This document shows positions 25,776-35,907 of a stretch of 64,000 nucleotides of DNA, piece by piece. Position 1 is the stretch's first letter; each line of letters begins with the position of its first letter. This DNA comes from Taklimakanibacter deserti (GTDB lineage: Bacteria; Pseudomonadota; Alphaproteobacteria; Rhizobiales; Aestuariivirgaceae). The stretch covers positions 186,001-250,000 of the forward strand of contig QORU01000010.1 in the NCBI GenBank assembly GCA_003574785.1. Direction: 5' to 3'. A program made the translations under genes and the position numbers. The notes below the pieces were generated by a model. It saw only the letters and a list, made by a program, of their open reading frames with translations. It was not told where the DNA came from and searched no databases.

Positions 25776-27359
25776 TTATTCCTTGCTGATAAAGCGCGAC
25801 GGATGCACGTCCATGACATTGTCCTCGAAGCCCTTGAGCTTCGAGGAGACGAGGTCGTGATAGCTGTAATAGAGCAGCGGCATGACGCCGAGATCATCGA
25901 TCAGCACCCTTTCCGCCTCGGACAGCATCTTCGAACGCTCGGCCGCGTTGCCGCCGGCAGCCGCCGCCTTGTCCATCAGCTCTTCGAACTTCGGGCTGTT
26001 GTAGTTCGAATAGTTGTTGCCGCTCGCCTTGCGCGCGATGCCGAGGAACGTCTCCGGGTCCTTGTAGTCGGCGATCCAGCCGGCGCGGGCATAATCATAA
26101 TCGCCCTTCTGCTCGAGGAAGCCATAATGCGCCGGCAGGCCGTCGACGCTGGTCAATGTCACCTCGATGCCGAACGGCTTCAACTGCTCCTGGATGGCAA
26201 CGGCGGTGTTCTTGTGGTTGTCCGAGGAATTGTACCGGATGTCCATTTTGATCGGCTTCTCCGGACTGATGCCGAGTTCGGTGAAGATCTTCTTGGCCTC
26301 GTCCTCGCGGTCGATCTGCGACATCTCGGCATAATCGGCGATCGCGGGCTCGTAACCCTCGATGCCGGGGGGCACCATGGAATAGCCGGGGATCATGCTG
26401 TTTTTCCAGATCTTCTCGGCGAGGAAGTCGCGATCGATCGCCAGCGAGATGGCGCGGCGCAGCTTCGGATTTGACCACGGCTCCTTGTCGGTCCGCATCG
26501 GATAGTAATAGGTGCCGAGATAGGGGCCGATGCGAACCTGGTCGCCGAGGTCGGCTTTCATTTCCGCCAGCTGTTCCAACGGCATATCGTCGTTCGAATC
26601 GATCTCACCAGCCTTGAACTGCTTGAGCGCGGTTGCGCGGTCCTGGGTCGGGAAATAGTTGACGACGTCGATCTTGACTTGGTCGGCCTCGTAGAATTTC
26701 GGGTTCTTGACCAGCTTGATGTGATCATTGGGAACGAATTCGGCGAGGACATAGGCGCCGTTCGACAGAAGATTGCCGGGCTTCGTCCACTGGTCTCCGA
26801 GCTTATCGATCGATCCCTTGTGCACCGGATAATTGGCCTGGTGCGTCAGCATCTCGAGGAAATAAGGCACCGGTGCATTGAGGGTGACTTCGAAAGTGTT
26901 GGCATCGACCGCCCGCACCCCGAGCTCTTCCGGCTTCATCTTGCCTTCGTTGATCTCCTTCGCGTTCTTCACCACATACATCATCGAGGCGTATTCGGCC
27001 TTGGTTTCCGGCTGCTCGAGTCGGCGGAAGGAATAGACGAAGTCATCGGCGGTGACGGGATCGCCATTCGACCAGGTAGCGCCCTCGCGCAGCTTGAATG
27101 TATAGACCTTGCCGTCATCCGATATGGTCCAGCTCGTGGCGGCGCCGGGAATGAGCTCGGCCTTGGCATCCTGCATCACTAGCCCTGAAAACATGTCGCG
27201 CAGGATGTGGGCTTCGTTGACGGTGGATGTCTTGTGCGGATCGAGCGATTCCGGATCGGTCGTGTTGCCCCTGTTATAGATCATTTCGGCGAAAGCCGCC
27301 GAATAGCTTATCGTCACGAGCGCCGTGGCGAGAAGCAGCGAGCGAAGGCTTCTTTTCAT
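25776..27359 (-). CDS. oppA: Oligopeptide-binding periplasmic protein
   Basis: A 527-residue SBP_bac_5 protein. The signal peptide 'MKRSLRSLLLATALVTISYS' then AAFA is likely cut before Glu25. The mature part 'EMIYNRGNTTDPESLDPHKT' with 'FSGLVMQDAKAELIPGAATS', 'LREGATWSNGDPVTADDFVY' and 'RRLEQPETKAEY' is of OppA type, and not the dipeptide or nickel type seen at 3082-4665. It feeds the OppBC channel encoded downstream. First gene of the operon; the gap to dxs is divergent. Confidence 0.92.
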   Translation of the reverse strand: MKRSLRSLLLATALVTISYSAAFAEMIYNRGNTTDPESLDPHKTSTVNEAHILRDMFSGLVMQDAKAELIPGAATSWTISDDGKVYTFKLREGATWSNGDPVTADDFVYSFRRLEQPETKAEYASMMYVVKNAKEINEGKMKPEELGVRAVDANTFEVTLNAPVPYFLEMLTHQANYPVHKGSIDKLGDQWTKPGNLLSNGAYVLAEFVPNDHIKLVKNPKFYEADQVKIDVVNYFPTQDRATALKQFKAGEIDSNDDMPLEQLAEMKADLGDQVRIGPYLGTYYYPMRTDKEPWSNPKLRRAISLAIDRDFLAEKIWKNSMIPGYSMVPPGIEGYEPAIADYAEMSQIDREDEAKKIFTELGISPEKPIKMDIRYNSSDNHKNTAVAIQEQLKPFGIEVTLTSVDGLPAHYGFLEQKGDYDYARAGWIADYKDPETFLGIARKASGNNYSNYNSPKFEELMDKAAAAGGNAAERSKMLSEAERVLIDDLGVMPLLYYSYHDLVSSKLKGFEDNVMDVHPSRFISKE

Positions 27360-27480
27360 TTAGTTCCTCCCTAAGAGGCGGCTCTGTTAAAGGCGGAATT
27401 GCCGAAAGCCGCCGGACCTGAACGGGCGCACTATACCATCGCCGGAAGCTTTGTCCCACGTCATGTAACCCTGATCGAAA

Positions 27481-27515
27481 GTGCAATATCCCCGCGTCAA
27501 ACATGGGAATTGCAC
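27481..27515 (+). promoter_or_regulatory. Hairpin in the dxs leader
   Basis: GTGCAATATCCC (27481-27492) and GGGAATTGCAC (27505-27515) pair almost completely, with one unpaired A, giving an 11-bp stem and a 12-base loop. It ends 31 bases before the dxs ATG and has no T-run, so it looks like a leader structure or operator rather than a terminator. No known riboswitch matches by eye. Confidence 0.45.
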
Positions 27516-27546
27516 GCTCCTCCCCCGCCGCCTAAGTAGTCCCCCG

Positions 27547-29469
27547 ATGACCAGTTCCACCCCTCTGCTCGACACGGTTAATGATCCCGCCGACCTGCGC
27601 CGGCTCATGCCCTCGCAGCTCGCCCAAGTGGCCCGCGAGCTCAGGGCCGAAACCATCGATGCCGCCGCCAAGACCGGCGGTCATTTCGGCGCCGGTCTCG
27701 GCGTCGTCGAGCTCACCGTGGCGCTCCATTATGTGTTCGACACGCCACGCGACCGGCTGATCTGGGATGTCAGCCACCAGTCCTACCCGCACAAGATCCT
27801 CACCGGCCGGCGTCCCGGCATCCGCCAGATCCGCCAGCGGGACGGGCTCTATGGCTTCACCAAGCGCTCGGAAAGCGACTATGATCCGTTTGGCGCGGCC
27901 CACAGCTCGACCTCCATCTCCGCCGGCCTCGGCATGGCCGTGGCACGCGACCTCAAAGACCGCGACAACCACGTGATCTGCGTCATCGGCGATGGGGCGA
28001 TGAGCGCCGGCATGGCCTATGAGGCGATGAACAATGCCGGGGCCCTCGATACGCGGCTCATCGTCATCCTCAACGACAACGGCATGTCGATCGCCCCGGC
28101 GGTGGGCGCCCTCACCAACTACCTCTCCTGGCTGGTCTCGTCGCGATCCTTCCTGTCGCTGCGCGATATCGCCAAGCAGCTCGCCATGAAGTTCCCGCGC
28201 ACCTTGCGCACCGCCGCAGAGCGCGCCGACGAATATGCCCGCGGCATGCTGACCGGCGGCACCTTGTTCGAGGAGCTCGGCTTCTATTATGTCGGCCCGA
28301 TCGACGGCCACAATATCGATACGCTGGTTCCTATCCTGCAGAATGTGCGCGATGCCAGGCAGCTCGGGCCGATCCTCGTCCATGTGGTGACGGAAAAGGG
28401 CAAGGGGCATCCCTTCGCCAAGCCCGACCGGGAAAAATACCACGCGGTTCCCAAGTTCAATCCCGCCACCCTGGAAATGGCGACGAGCGTCTCCAACGCG
28501 CCGAGCTATACATCGGTCTTTTCCAAGGCGCTGATCGCTGCGGCCGAAAAGGACGAGAGGATCGTCGGCATCACCGCCGCCATGCCGTCGGGCACCGGCC
28601 TCGACAAATTCGCCGCCCGGTTCCCGACCCGCATGTTCGATGTCGGCATCGCCGAGCAGCATGCGGTCACCTTCGCCGCCGGCCTCGCGGTCGAGGGCTT
28701 CAAGCCGTTCTGCGCCATCTACTCGACCTTCCTGCAGCGCGCCTATGACCAGATCGTCCATGACGTCGCCCTGCAGCGCATTCCGGTGCGCTTCGCCATC
28801 GACCGCGCCGGACTCGTCGGCCAGGACGGCCCGACCCATGCCGGCAGCTTCGATGTCACCTATCTCGCCTGCCTGCCCGATTTCGTCGTCATGGCCGCGG
28901 CCGATGAGGCGGAACTCGTCCATATGGTGGCGACGGCCGCCCAAATCGACGACCGGCCGTCGGCCTTCCGCTATCCGCGCGGCGAAGGTGTCGGCGTCGA
29001 CCTTCCCGACAAGGGAATTCCGCTCGAGATCGGCCGCGGCCGCATCCTGCGCCAGGGTACGAAGGTGGCGCTGCTTTCCTTCGGCGCGAGGCTCCAGGAA
29101 TGCCTGAAGGCGGCCGATCATCTGCAGAGTCTGGGCCTTTCGGCAACGGTCGCCGATGCGCGCTTCGCCAAGCCGCTCGACGAGGATCTCATCCGCCGCC
29201 TCGTCCATAGCCATGAGGTCCTGGTGAGCGTCGAGGAAGGCGCCATTGGCGGCTTCGGCACGCAGGTCCTGCACTACCTGGCGCGTGGCAACCTTCTCAA
29301 TAGCGGCTGCCGCATCAAGACCATGCATCTGCCGGACCGCTTCGTCGCCCATGGAGCGCCGAAGGAGCAATATGAGGATGCAGGCCTCACCGAGAAGGCG
29401 ATCGTGGCGGAAGTGATGGCGGCTCTCGGCGACGGCCCCCGCTCGCTCGACTTCAAGACCCTGGCCTAA
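27547..29469 (+). CDS. dxs: 1-deoxy-D-xylulose-5-phosphate synthase
   Basis: A 640-residue enzyme that condenses pyruvate and glyceraldehyde 3-phosphate to DXP, the entry to the MEP isoprenoid pathway and to thiamine and pyridoxal synthesis. The thiamine-diphosphate motif begins [18 protein letters not shown] (148 onward). His46 lies in '[20 protein letters not shown]', and '[20 protein letters not shown]' and '[20 protein letters not shown]' mark the pyrimidine and transketolase-like domains. The start at 27547 matches the family; the open frame to 27481 would add a 22-residue unconserved tail. Its stop overlaps the convergent transporter gene by four bases. Confidence 0.95.
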   Translation: MTSSTPLLDTVNDPADLRRLMPSQLAQVARELRAETIDAAAKTGGHFGAGLGVVELTVALHYVFDTPRDRLIWDVSHQSYPHKILTGRRPGIRQIRQRDGLYGFTKRSESDYDPFGAAHSSTSISAGLGMAVARDLKDRDNHVICVIGDGAMSAGMAYEAMNNAGALDTRLIVILNDNGMSIAPAVGALTNYLSWLVSSRSFLSLRDIAKQLAMKFPRTLRTAAERADEYARGMLTGGTLFEELGFYYVGPIDGHNIDTLVPILQNVRDARQLGPILVHVVTEKGKGHPFAKPDREKYHAVPKFNPATLEMATSVSNAPSYTSVFSKALIAAAEKDERIVGITAAMPSGTGLDKFAARFPTRMFDVGIAEQHAVTFAAGLAVEGFKPFCAIYSTFLQRAYDQIVHDVALQRIPVRFAIDRAGLVGQDGPTHAGSFDVTYLACLPDFVVMAAADEAELVHMVATAAQIDDRPSAFRYPRGEGVGVDLPDKGIPLEIGRGRILRQGTKVALLSFGARLQECLKAADHLQSLGLSATVADARFAKPLDEDLIRRLVHSHEVLVSVEEGAIGGFGTQVLHYLARGNLLNSGCRIKTMHLPDRFVAHGAPKEQYEDAGLTEKAIVAEVMAALGDGPRSLDFKTLA

Positions 29470-32177
29470 CGCTCGTCATCCTCGTCAGCCTTGCTCTTGC
29501 GCCTGGGTGCCGTCCATACCCGCAATTGCGGCAGCAGGATGAAGCAGCCGAGCAGGCTCAGGCAGATCGCGACGAGGAGAAGCTTGCCGAACTGCTGGAC
29601 CGCCGGCAAAGGCGACAGAATGAGCGGCGCAAAGGCGGCGAGCACCAGAAAGGCCGAAAGCAGCAGCGCGCGGGGGCGTGACGATATGAGCGGCCCCTGA
29701 CCCGGCGGTTGAGCGCCATACCAGCTTTCGGCCAAGGCCGCGGCACCCATCGTGAAGCTCACCAGCAGGACGAAGATGGCGAGGCTTTCCGGATAGAGGT
29801 GGATGCCCATCATGGCGGCGATACCGAGGCCGAGCAGCGTCGTCGTGAAGACCGGCAGCCAGATGCGCGCCGCCTTGCGCAGATTGCGGAACAGAGCGAG
29901 CGGCAGGATCACGGCGATGAGCAGAAAGGCGCCGAGAAAGAACGGCATGGCGGCGCGCATGACGGCGAGCCGGTCGGCCTCGATCAAGGCGGCGCCGGCA
30001 ACCCGGGGCGTCACGCTGCGCATCGCTGCGGCAAATGCTTCGATGTCGTCGGGCCGGCGCGGCTGCACCTCGATGCGCCAGAGACCGTCGCGCGAGACAT
30101 ATTGCCGGTAGATCGCGGGATCGAGGCGCTCGACCGTCAAGGGCTCGAGGCGGGACAGGCGATCGATGCGGTCGAGCAGCAATTGCAGCCTGACGAAGAA
30201 AGTGCGCTCGAGCTGGCGCAAGGCCGAGGGCGGCGCCGGCCCGTTGCCGTCGAGCAGCAGCAGCGACCGGCGCAGCTCGTTGGCGGCGCGCGCCAGCTCC
30301 GGCGTCGCTGCGGGCTCCGCGGCGATGCGGCGCAGGCCATCCTCGAGCTTCACGATCTCGGCGCGCAAAAGTTCGTCCGGAATGTCCTCGACGGCGTTGG
30401 TGTTGCGCGGGAACACGCCCTGGAGCCTCGCCAATATGGCGCGCTTCTCGGCCTCTCCGGTAGGCAGAAAAGCCTCGACCCAGCGCACGCCTTCCACTTC
30501 CGGAAGGACGGCCAGCCGGCGCACCAGGGAGCGGGCGGGATCGCCGGGTTCCGCCAATATCTGTCCCGACGCCAGGAGCGACGGCTCGCGCGTCGAAAGC
30601 TCGCGGAACAGGCGCTCGGCCGGCGTGTTGCCGTTCCGCGTCACGGCCGAGGGGCTCTCGAAGTGAAAGGCCGGCACCAGCATGGCGCACAGGACCGACA
30701 CCGCGATCAGCGTTGCCGCGAGGCCGCGGCGCAGCGCCCACCAGCTATAGGAAGCGGGCCGCGACATCAGTCCGTCAAGCCAATGGCCGCGATCGTCCTC
30801 CTCATCGGTGGGATCGAAAATGAGCGGACGCTGCAGCGACAGGAGAGCGGGCAGCAAGGTCATCACCGCGAGGAAGATGACGGCGCTCATGATGGCGAGA
30901 ATGATCATGAGCTTCTTGAGCGCCAGGAACTGGCCGCCGATGAGGGCGAGCCCGATCAGCGATATGCCGGCGAGCCAGACGAGCAGCGGCAATCCCAGCG
31001 CCTGGGCGGCGAGCATCAGCGCGGCGCGCTTGCCGAGCCCCCCATATTCGGCTTCCTCGGCGCGCAGGATCAGGCCTATCGCGGAAAGGCCGAAGAGGCC
31101 GGTGAACAAGACCGGATAAGTCAGGCTCACCCGGTCGAAAAAGCCCACGACGGCGAGCGCCAGCGCGGTCACGATGACGATGCTGATCGCCGCCACCAGG
31201 AGGACGATCATCACCGGCCCGAAGCGCGACAGGCCAAAGCCTAAGATCACCAAGAGGACGACGCTCGACAGCAAAGCCGGCAGCAGCAGGACTCGGATAT
31301 TGACCGGCGGCGACAGGGCACGCAGGACCGGCCGGCCGGTCAAGGCCACCGACACCCGGCCATCGAGCTCGGTCACCAGAAGGTCGGCGAGGCGGCGCGC
31401 CTCGTCGACCGCGTGGCGCATCGGATCGGCATCGCCGGTCGCCACGGGGTAGCCCACCACATACCAGCGCGTGCTCTCGATGCTGACGCCATGCTCGATC
31501 AGCGCAAGCCAATCGAGGTCACGCCGCTTGCCGGCGATCTGGGCTTGCACCGTCTTGGAGGCATCGATGAAGAGCCCGGTCAGGCCCACGGGCGAGCGGC
31601 CCTCGGCAACCGCCTTGGCGACCTGGTCGGCGAGCACGGCGAGGCCGGTCAGATTGGGCGAAATTGACAAGGCCTGGAACAAAGGTGCCGAGCGCTCGAT
31701 CCGGCTCACCATGCCGGTGACCGCCTCCTCGCTCAGATAGAGGACGCCGTTATCGTCGAAAAACCGCCCCGTGCCGGGTGCGAAGACGTTGCGGAACACC
31801 TTCGTCTGTTCGGCCATCCTAGCGGCCATGCGCTCGGCCCCGGCGCGCGCCACGGCCGGGTCCTTGCTGTCGATGACGGCAACGATGCTTTCGCTGGGCT
31901 CGGGGAACTCGGCATTGAGCCGGTTCTGCTCATCCGCCAAGGTCGGGTCGGCCGAGACCAGGTACGCCTCCTGCAGTTCGACACGGAAGGTCATCGCCGC
32001 GAAGACGAAGGCCGGGATGGCCAGCGCGATCCACAGGCCGATGACGACCAGCGGGCGGCCGCAGGCGAAACGCGCCATCCTGGCAAAGATATTCGGCCGT
32101 ATCCGCCGCGGCGGCCTTCCGGCCTGCGGCGGGTAGCGGTCCTCCCAGTTTCGGAAATTTGGCGCCTTCTCGGCCAA
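29466..32177 (-). CDS. MMPL/RND-family transporter, hopanoid-transporter (HpnN)-like
   Basis: A 903-residue transporter with two MMPL halves. Each has one helix, a large periplasmic domain and a block of five helices; helix blocks lie near '[20 protein letters not shown]' and '[20 protein letters not shown]'. The cytoplasmic end '[14 protein letters not shown]' is charged. The start is TTG 32177, preceded by AGGGGA. The ATG at 32078 would cut into the '[20 protein letters not shown]' stretch that fits the family N-terminus. HpnN-type proteins move hopanoids to the outer membrane. Convergence with dxs, which makes isoprenoid precursors, fits but does not prove that role. General MMPL lipid exporters are the alternative. 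Confidence 0.8.
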   Translation of the reverse strand: MAEKAPNFRNWEDRYPPQAGRPPRRIRPNIFARMARFACGRPLVVIGLWIALAIPAFVFAAMTFRVELQEAYLVSADPTLADEQNRLNAEFPEPSESIVAVIDSKDPAVARAGAERMAARMAEQTKVFRNVFAPGTGRFFDDNGVLYLSEEAVTGMVSRIERSAPLFQALSISPNLTGLAVLADQVAKAVAEGRSPVGLTGLFIDASKTVQAQIAGKRRDLDWLALIEHGVSIESTRWYVVGYPVATGDADPMRHAVDEARRLADLLVTELDGRVSVALTGRPVLRALSPPVNIRVLLLPALLSSVVLLVILGFGLSRFGPVMIVLLVAAISIVIVTALALAVVGFFDRVSLTYPVLFTGLFGLSAIGLILRAEEAEYGGLGKRAALMLAAQALGLPLLVWLAGISLIGLALIGGQFLALKKLMIILAIMSAVIFLAVMTLLPALLSLQRPLIFDPTDEEDDRGHWLDGLMSRPASYSWWALRRGLAATLIAVSVLCAMLVPAFHFESPSAVTRNGNTPAERLFRELSTREPSLLASGQILAEPGDPARSLVRRLAVLPEVEGVRWVEAFLPTGEAEKRAILARLQGVFPRNTNAVEDIPDELLRAEIVKLEDGLRRIAAEPAATPELARAANELRRSLLLLDGNGPAPPSALRQLERTFFVRLQLLLDRIDRLSRLEPLTVERLDPAIYRQYVSRDGLWRIEVQPRRPDDIEAFAAAMRSVTPRVAGAALIEADRLAVMRAAMPFFLGAFLLIAVILPLALFRNLRKAARIWLPVFTTTLLGLGIAAMMGIHLYPESLAIFVLLVSFTMGAAALAESWYGAQPPGQGPLISSRPRALLLSAFLVLAAFAPLILSPLPAVQQFGKLLLVAICLSLLGCFILLPQLRVWTAPRRKSKADEDDER

Positions 32178-32251
32178 GACCGGCGAATCCCCTAAAAAGT
32201 GGCATCCCCAACTCAGTCCTGTTACAGCTTGTCCAAAATGAGGGCAACTCC

Positions 32252-33457
32252 ATGAAAAAGAAGAAAAATCGCCAACAGGGCATGCGTACGACCGCAATTC
32301 ACGCCGGCGAGGGCATCGATCCGGTGAGCCGGGCCTCCTCGCCCAACCTGGTGATGTCGGCCACTTTTGCCCCGACCGAGGCCACCGGCTTCTCGGCGCG
32401 AAACCGGCAAAACTATGAGGGCTTCGTCTATGCGAGGCTCTCCAATCCGACGGTCAAGCAGCTCGAGGACAAGCTCGCAGCCCTCGAAGGGGCGGAATCC
32501 TGCCAATGCTATGCCTCAGGCATGGCCGCATCGAGCGCGCTCATGCTGGCGCGTCTCGGCAAAGGCGACCATCTCGTCATCTCGGACACGAACTATGTCG
32601 GCACGGCCGAACTGGTGCGCGACACCCTGCCCCGCTTCGGCATCGAGGTGACGCCCGTCGACATGTCCGATCTTGCCATGGTCGAGCGCGCCATAGGCCC
32701 CAGGACGCGCATGCTGTGGGTCGAAACGCCCGCCAATCCGATCATGCGGCTCGCCGATATCGCAAGCCTCGTCAAGCTGGCGCGCGCCAGGAAAGTGCGC
32801 GATGTCGCCGTCGATTCGACCTTCGCCTCGCCGATCGGCACGCGGCCGCTCGCCCTCGGCGCCGATTTCGTGGTGCATTCGCTCACCAAATATATCGGCG
32901 GCCATGGCGATGCGATGGGAGGCTCAGTGCTCGGCCGCAAAAGCGATCTCGACGCCCTCAATCTCGAGGCGACCGTGCATTTCGGTGGCGTGCTCTCGCC
33001 CTTCAATGCCTGGCTCATCCTGCGCGGGGCAGCGACATTGCCGATCCGCATGAAGGCGCATGAGGAGACGGCCCTTGCGGTCGCGAAATATCTCGAAGGC
33101 CACAAACGCGTGAAGCGCGTCTTCTATCCGGGCCTTGCCTCCCATCCCCAGCATGAGCTGGCGAAGAGGCAAATGACGAATTTCTCCGGCATGATGACTT
33201 TCCAAGTCAAGGACGGGCCGGCGCTCGCCAAGCGCATGGTCGAGAAGCTCGAGGTCGTGCACTATGCCGTCTCGCTCGGCCATCACCGGAGCCTCATCTA
33301 CTGGATCCCGACCGCCGACCTGATGCGCTCGACCTTCCGTCACGAGGGCGAGCTCCTCAAGCGCTATCGTGATTTCGCCGGCGACGGCGTGTTCCGTTTC
33401 TCGGTCGGGCTTGAAGACGCGGAAGACATCTGCGCCGACCTCGACCAGGTGCTGTGA
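32252..33457 (+). CDS. Cys/Met-metabolism PLP-dependent enzyme, methionine gamma-lyase-like
   Basis: A 401-residue enzyme of the trans-sulfuration family, starting at ATG 32252 after GAGGG. It has the phosphate-binding 'YASGMAASSALMLARLGKGD', 'ETPANPIMRLADI', the aspartate region 'VDSTFASP' and the cofactor lysine Lys213 in HSLTKYIGGHGD. 'FVYARLSNPTVKQLEDKLAA' is also typical. Methionine gamma-lyase, cystathionine gamma-lyase and O-succinylhomoserine sulfhydrylase share these motifs. Methionine gamma-lyase is favoured by overall resemblance, but the assignment is not secure. The N-terminal run of lysines (MKKKKNRQQG) is unusual. Confidence 0.8.
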   Translation: MKKKKNRQQGMRTTAIHAGEGIDPVSRASSPNLVMSATFAPTEATGFSARNRQNYEGFVYARLSNPTVKQLEDKLAALEGAESCQCYASGMAASSALMLARLGKGDHLVISDTNYVGTAELVRDTLPRFGIEVTPVDMSDLAMVERAIGPRTRMLWVETPANPIMRLADIASLVKLARARKVRDVAVDSTFASPIGTRPLALGADFVVHSLTKYIGGHGDAMGGSVLGRKSDLDALNLEATVHFGGVLSPFNAWLILRGAATLPIRMKAHEETALAVAKYLEGHKRVKRVFYPGLASHPQHELAKRQMTNFSGMMTFQVKDGPALAKRMVEKLEVVHYAVSLGHHRSLIYWIPTADLMRSTFRHEGELLKRYRDFAGDGVFRFSVGLEDAEDICADLDQVL

Positions 33458-33496
33458 CGCGACGCTCTCTCCCTCCGTCAAAACGAAAGGCCTCAC

Positions 33497-35047
33497 ATGT
33501 CCGATCTCCGCCGCATCCTCGATGAGCTTCCCTTGCATTTCAAAGGTCCCGGCGGCGCCGTGGCTGTCGTCAAGGATGGCGCGGTCGTCGCGCGCCAAGC
33601 CTGGGGCTATGCGGACCTCGCGCGCCATCAGCCTTTCACGCCGCAGACGCTCTTTCCCATCTGCTCGATCAGCAAGCAATTCACCTGCGCCACCTTGCTC
33701 GACCAGCTGGGCGACCCGGCGCGGCTCGATCAGGCGCTCAAAGCGCGCCTGCCGCTCCTGCAGGACAAGCCGCCTAGTGTCCGCGATCTGTGCAACAACC
33801 AGTCGGGCCTGCGCGACTACTGGGCGCTCACCGTGTTGTGCGGCGCCAAGCCCGAAGGCGAGTTCCGTCCCGCCGATGCCAAAACCCTGATGGGCCGCAC
33901 CCGCACGCTGCATTTCCCGGCGGGCCAGCGCTATTCCTATTCCAACGGTAATTTCCGCCTCGTCTCGGATCTGATCGAGGACCATGTCGGCCGGCCTTTC
34001 GCCGAGATCCTCACCGAGCGGATCTTGCGGCCGGCCGGGATGGAAACCGCGTGCTTCAATCCCGAGACCGGCGACATTCCGGGCGGCGGGATCGGCTATG
34101 AGGGCGACAACGACTTCGGCTTCATCCCGGCGGTCAACCGCATCAACTGGACGGGCGATGCCGGCATCGCGGCCTCGCTCGACGACATGATCGCCTGGGA
34201 GCGTTTCATCGACGCGACACGCGACGATCCGGAGGGACTCTATCGGCGCCTGGCGGTCAAGCCGTCTTTCGCCGACGGCACGCCCGCCCGTTACGGCTTC
34301 GGCCTTGCCCATATGGAGAGCGAAGGCGTGGCACTCACCGGCCATGGCGGCGCGCTGCGCGGCTGGCGCAGCCAGCGGCTCCATGCGTCGGCTGAGCGGC
34401 TGTCTGTCGTCGTCCTGTTCAATCACCAGGCCAACGCGCATGAGGCCGCCTTCGAGGTGCTGCGCTCCGCACTGGGTCAGACGCCGCCGGCCAAGCCGCG
34501 GATCGCCTATGACGCGGCCTGGACGGGCGCCTATCACGATCCCGACACCGATCTCCTGCTCGACATCTCGCCGGAGCGGGAGAAAGGCCAGGTCATCGCG
34601 CGCTTCACCACCAATGCCGACCTTCTCGATCTGACGAGCGAGAGCGAGGCCTCCGCCCCCGACGCGATGCTCAAGCGCGACGGCGATAACGTTCATATGA
34701 TCCGCCCGGGCGACAATCTCAAAACCACGGCGAGGCGCGTCGCGGGAACCGCAACTTCCGACATTAGCGGCGTGTTTCACAGTCCCGAGCTCGATGCCGA
34801 TTTCCATATCGTGGCGCAGGGCAGCGCCCTTTTCGGCAGCTTCGAGGGCTTTCTCGGCAAGGGCGCGATGCAGCCCCTCTATCCGGTCGGCACCGATCTC
34901 TGGCGCATGCCGTGCCAGCGCTCGATGGATGCCTCGGCGCCGGGCGACTGGACGCTGCATTTCGAGCGCGACACGGTCGGCAAGATCACCGCCGTCACCG
35001 TCGGCTGCTGGCTCGCCCGCAAGGTGCGATTCGAGAAACGTGGCTAA
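33497..35047 (+). CDS. Serine hydrolase, D-aminopeptidase-like (peptidase S12)
   Basis: 516 residues, close to the about 520 of Ochrobactrum D-aminopeptidase. The penicillin-binding fold motifs are Ser57-Ile-Ser-Lys60 (SxxK), Tyr148-Ser-Asn150 (YxN) and His283-Gly-Gly285 in place of KTG. The His-Gly variant and the two C-terminal beta-barrel domains after residue about 330 ('AAWTGAYHDPDTDLLLDISP', 'SDISGVFHSPELDADFH') are features of D-aminopeptidase. There is no signal peptide, so it probably works in the cytoplasm, releasing N-terminal D-residues from peptides or amides. It lies 39 bases after the PLP-enzyme gene, so co-transcription is likely. Confidence 0.82.
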   Translation: MSDLRRILDELPLHFKGPGGAVAVVKDGAVVARQAWGYADLARHQPFTPQTLFPICSISKQFTCATLLDQLGDPARLDQALKARLPLLQDKPPSVRDLCNNQSGLRDYWALTVLCGAKPEGEFRPADAKTLMGRTRTLHFPAGQRYSYSNGNFRLVSDLIEDHVGRPFAEILTERILRPAGMETACFNPETGDIPGGGIGYEGDNDFGFIPAVNRINWTGDAGIAASLDDMIAWERFIDATRDDPEGLYRRLAVKPSFADGTPARYGFGLAHMESEGVALTGHGGALRGWRSQRLHASAERLSVVVLFNHQANAHEAAFEVLRSALGQTPPAKPRIAYDAAWTGAYHDPDTDLLLDISPEREKGQVIARFTTNADLLDLTSESEASAPDAMLKRDGDNVHMIRPGDNLKTTARRVAGTATSDISGVFHSPELDADFHIVAQGSALFGSFEGFLGKGAMQPLYPVGTDLWRMPCQRSMDASAPGDWTLHFERDTVGKITAVTVGCWLARKVRFEKRG

Positions 35048-35895
35048 GCGGTCGACGGTCTCTCGGCCTCAGCCTCGCTGCTGCGCTTCTCATACTCTGC
35101 CTTGTGGCGGCGGTAGGAGCGAATGCCGAAGGGCAGGAGCGCGATATAGAGGAGCGACATCGCGGTCAGCATCTCCCAGGTGAAGGCGATGAGGCTGACG
35201 ATGACCAGCGCCGCGACGCCGAGCAGCGGCAGGACGAGGTCGCGGCTGATGCGCGAGCCCAAGGTCTTGGCCGAGAAGGTCGGCACCCGGCTCACCATCA
35301 GAAGCGCCACGGCGGCGATATAGGGCAGAACCAGCCAGGCGACCGTGTGGCCGTCGGGAATGAGGCCGAGGAAGCCCAGATACATCGGCGCCATGGCAAG
35401 ACCGGCACCCGCCGGCGCCGGCGCGCCTGTAAAGAAATTCATCATCCAGGCCGGCTTGTCGGGATCATCGATCGCGACATTGAAGCGCGCCAATCTGAGC
35501 GCGCAGCAGATCGCGAGGCAGAGCGCCACCAGCCAGCCCAGGCTCTTCAGCGCATTGAGCGACCACAGATAGATCAGTATCGCGGGCGCCACGCCGAAAT
35601 TGACGAAGTCGGCGAGCGAGTCGAGCTCGGCGCCGAAGCGCGACGTGCCTTTGAGGAAGCGCGCGAGCCTGCCATCGATGGCATCGAGCACGATGGCGAG
35701 GATCACCGCGCCGACCGCGAGCTCATAGCGCCCTTCCATGCCGAGACGGATGGCGGTCACGCCGCTGCACAAAGCCAGCAGCGTGATGAGATTGGGCACC
35801 AAGATGCGGATCGGCACCTGCTTGAAACGGCGCAGGCGCTGCTCGCGATGGCTCTTGCCGATCGCTTCTTCTTCAATACCTGGGAAATTCGCCAT
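35044..35895 (-). CDS. pssA: CDP-diacylglycerol-serine O-phosphatidyltransferase
   Basis: A 283-residue membrane enzyme of the CDP-alcohol phosphatidyltransferase family. The catalytic signature is complete: Asp71-x2-Asp74-Gly75-x2-Ala78-Arg79-x8-Gly88-x3-Asp92-x3-Asp96. Several hydrophobic helices follow. It makes phosphatidylserine, which the decarboxylase encoded 12 bases upstream on the same strand converts to phosphatidylethanolamine. Its last four bases overlap the convergent serine hydrolase gene. Confidence 0.93.
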   Translation of the reverse strand: MANFPGIEEEAIGKSHREQRLRRFKQVPIRILVPNLITLLALCSGVTAIRLGMEGRYELAVGAVILAIVLDAIDGRLARFLKGTSRFGAELDSLADFVNFGVAPAILIYLWSLNALKSLGWLVALCLAICCALRLARFNVAIDDPDKPAWMMNFFTGAPAPAGAGLAMAPMYLGFLGLIPDGHTVAWLVLPYIAAVALLMVSRVPTFSAKTLGSRISRDLVLPLLGVAALVIVSLIAFTWEMLTAMSLLYIALLPFGIRSYRRHKAEYEKRSSEAEAERPSTA

Positions 35896-35907
35896 GGGGC
35901 TATCTCC

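Noticed and set aside
29709..31244. 511-codon open frame on the plus strand
   Set aside because: Opposite the MMPL transporter gene; low-complexity Arg/Glu/His composition and no domain.
32178..32251. Possible SAM-II riboswitch before the methionine gamma-lyase-like gene
   Set aside because: The leader is only about 70 bases and has none of the conserved SAM-II pseudoknot segments I could recall.
32924..34960. 678-codon open frame on the minus strand
   Set aside because: Antisense shadow of the PLP-enzyme and serine hydrolase genes, whose catalytic motifs are all visible on the plus strand.
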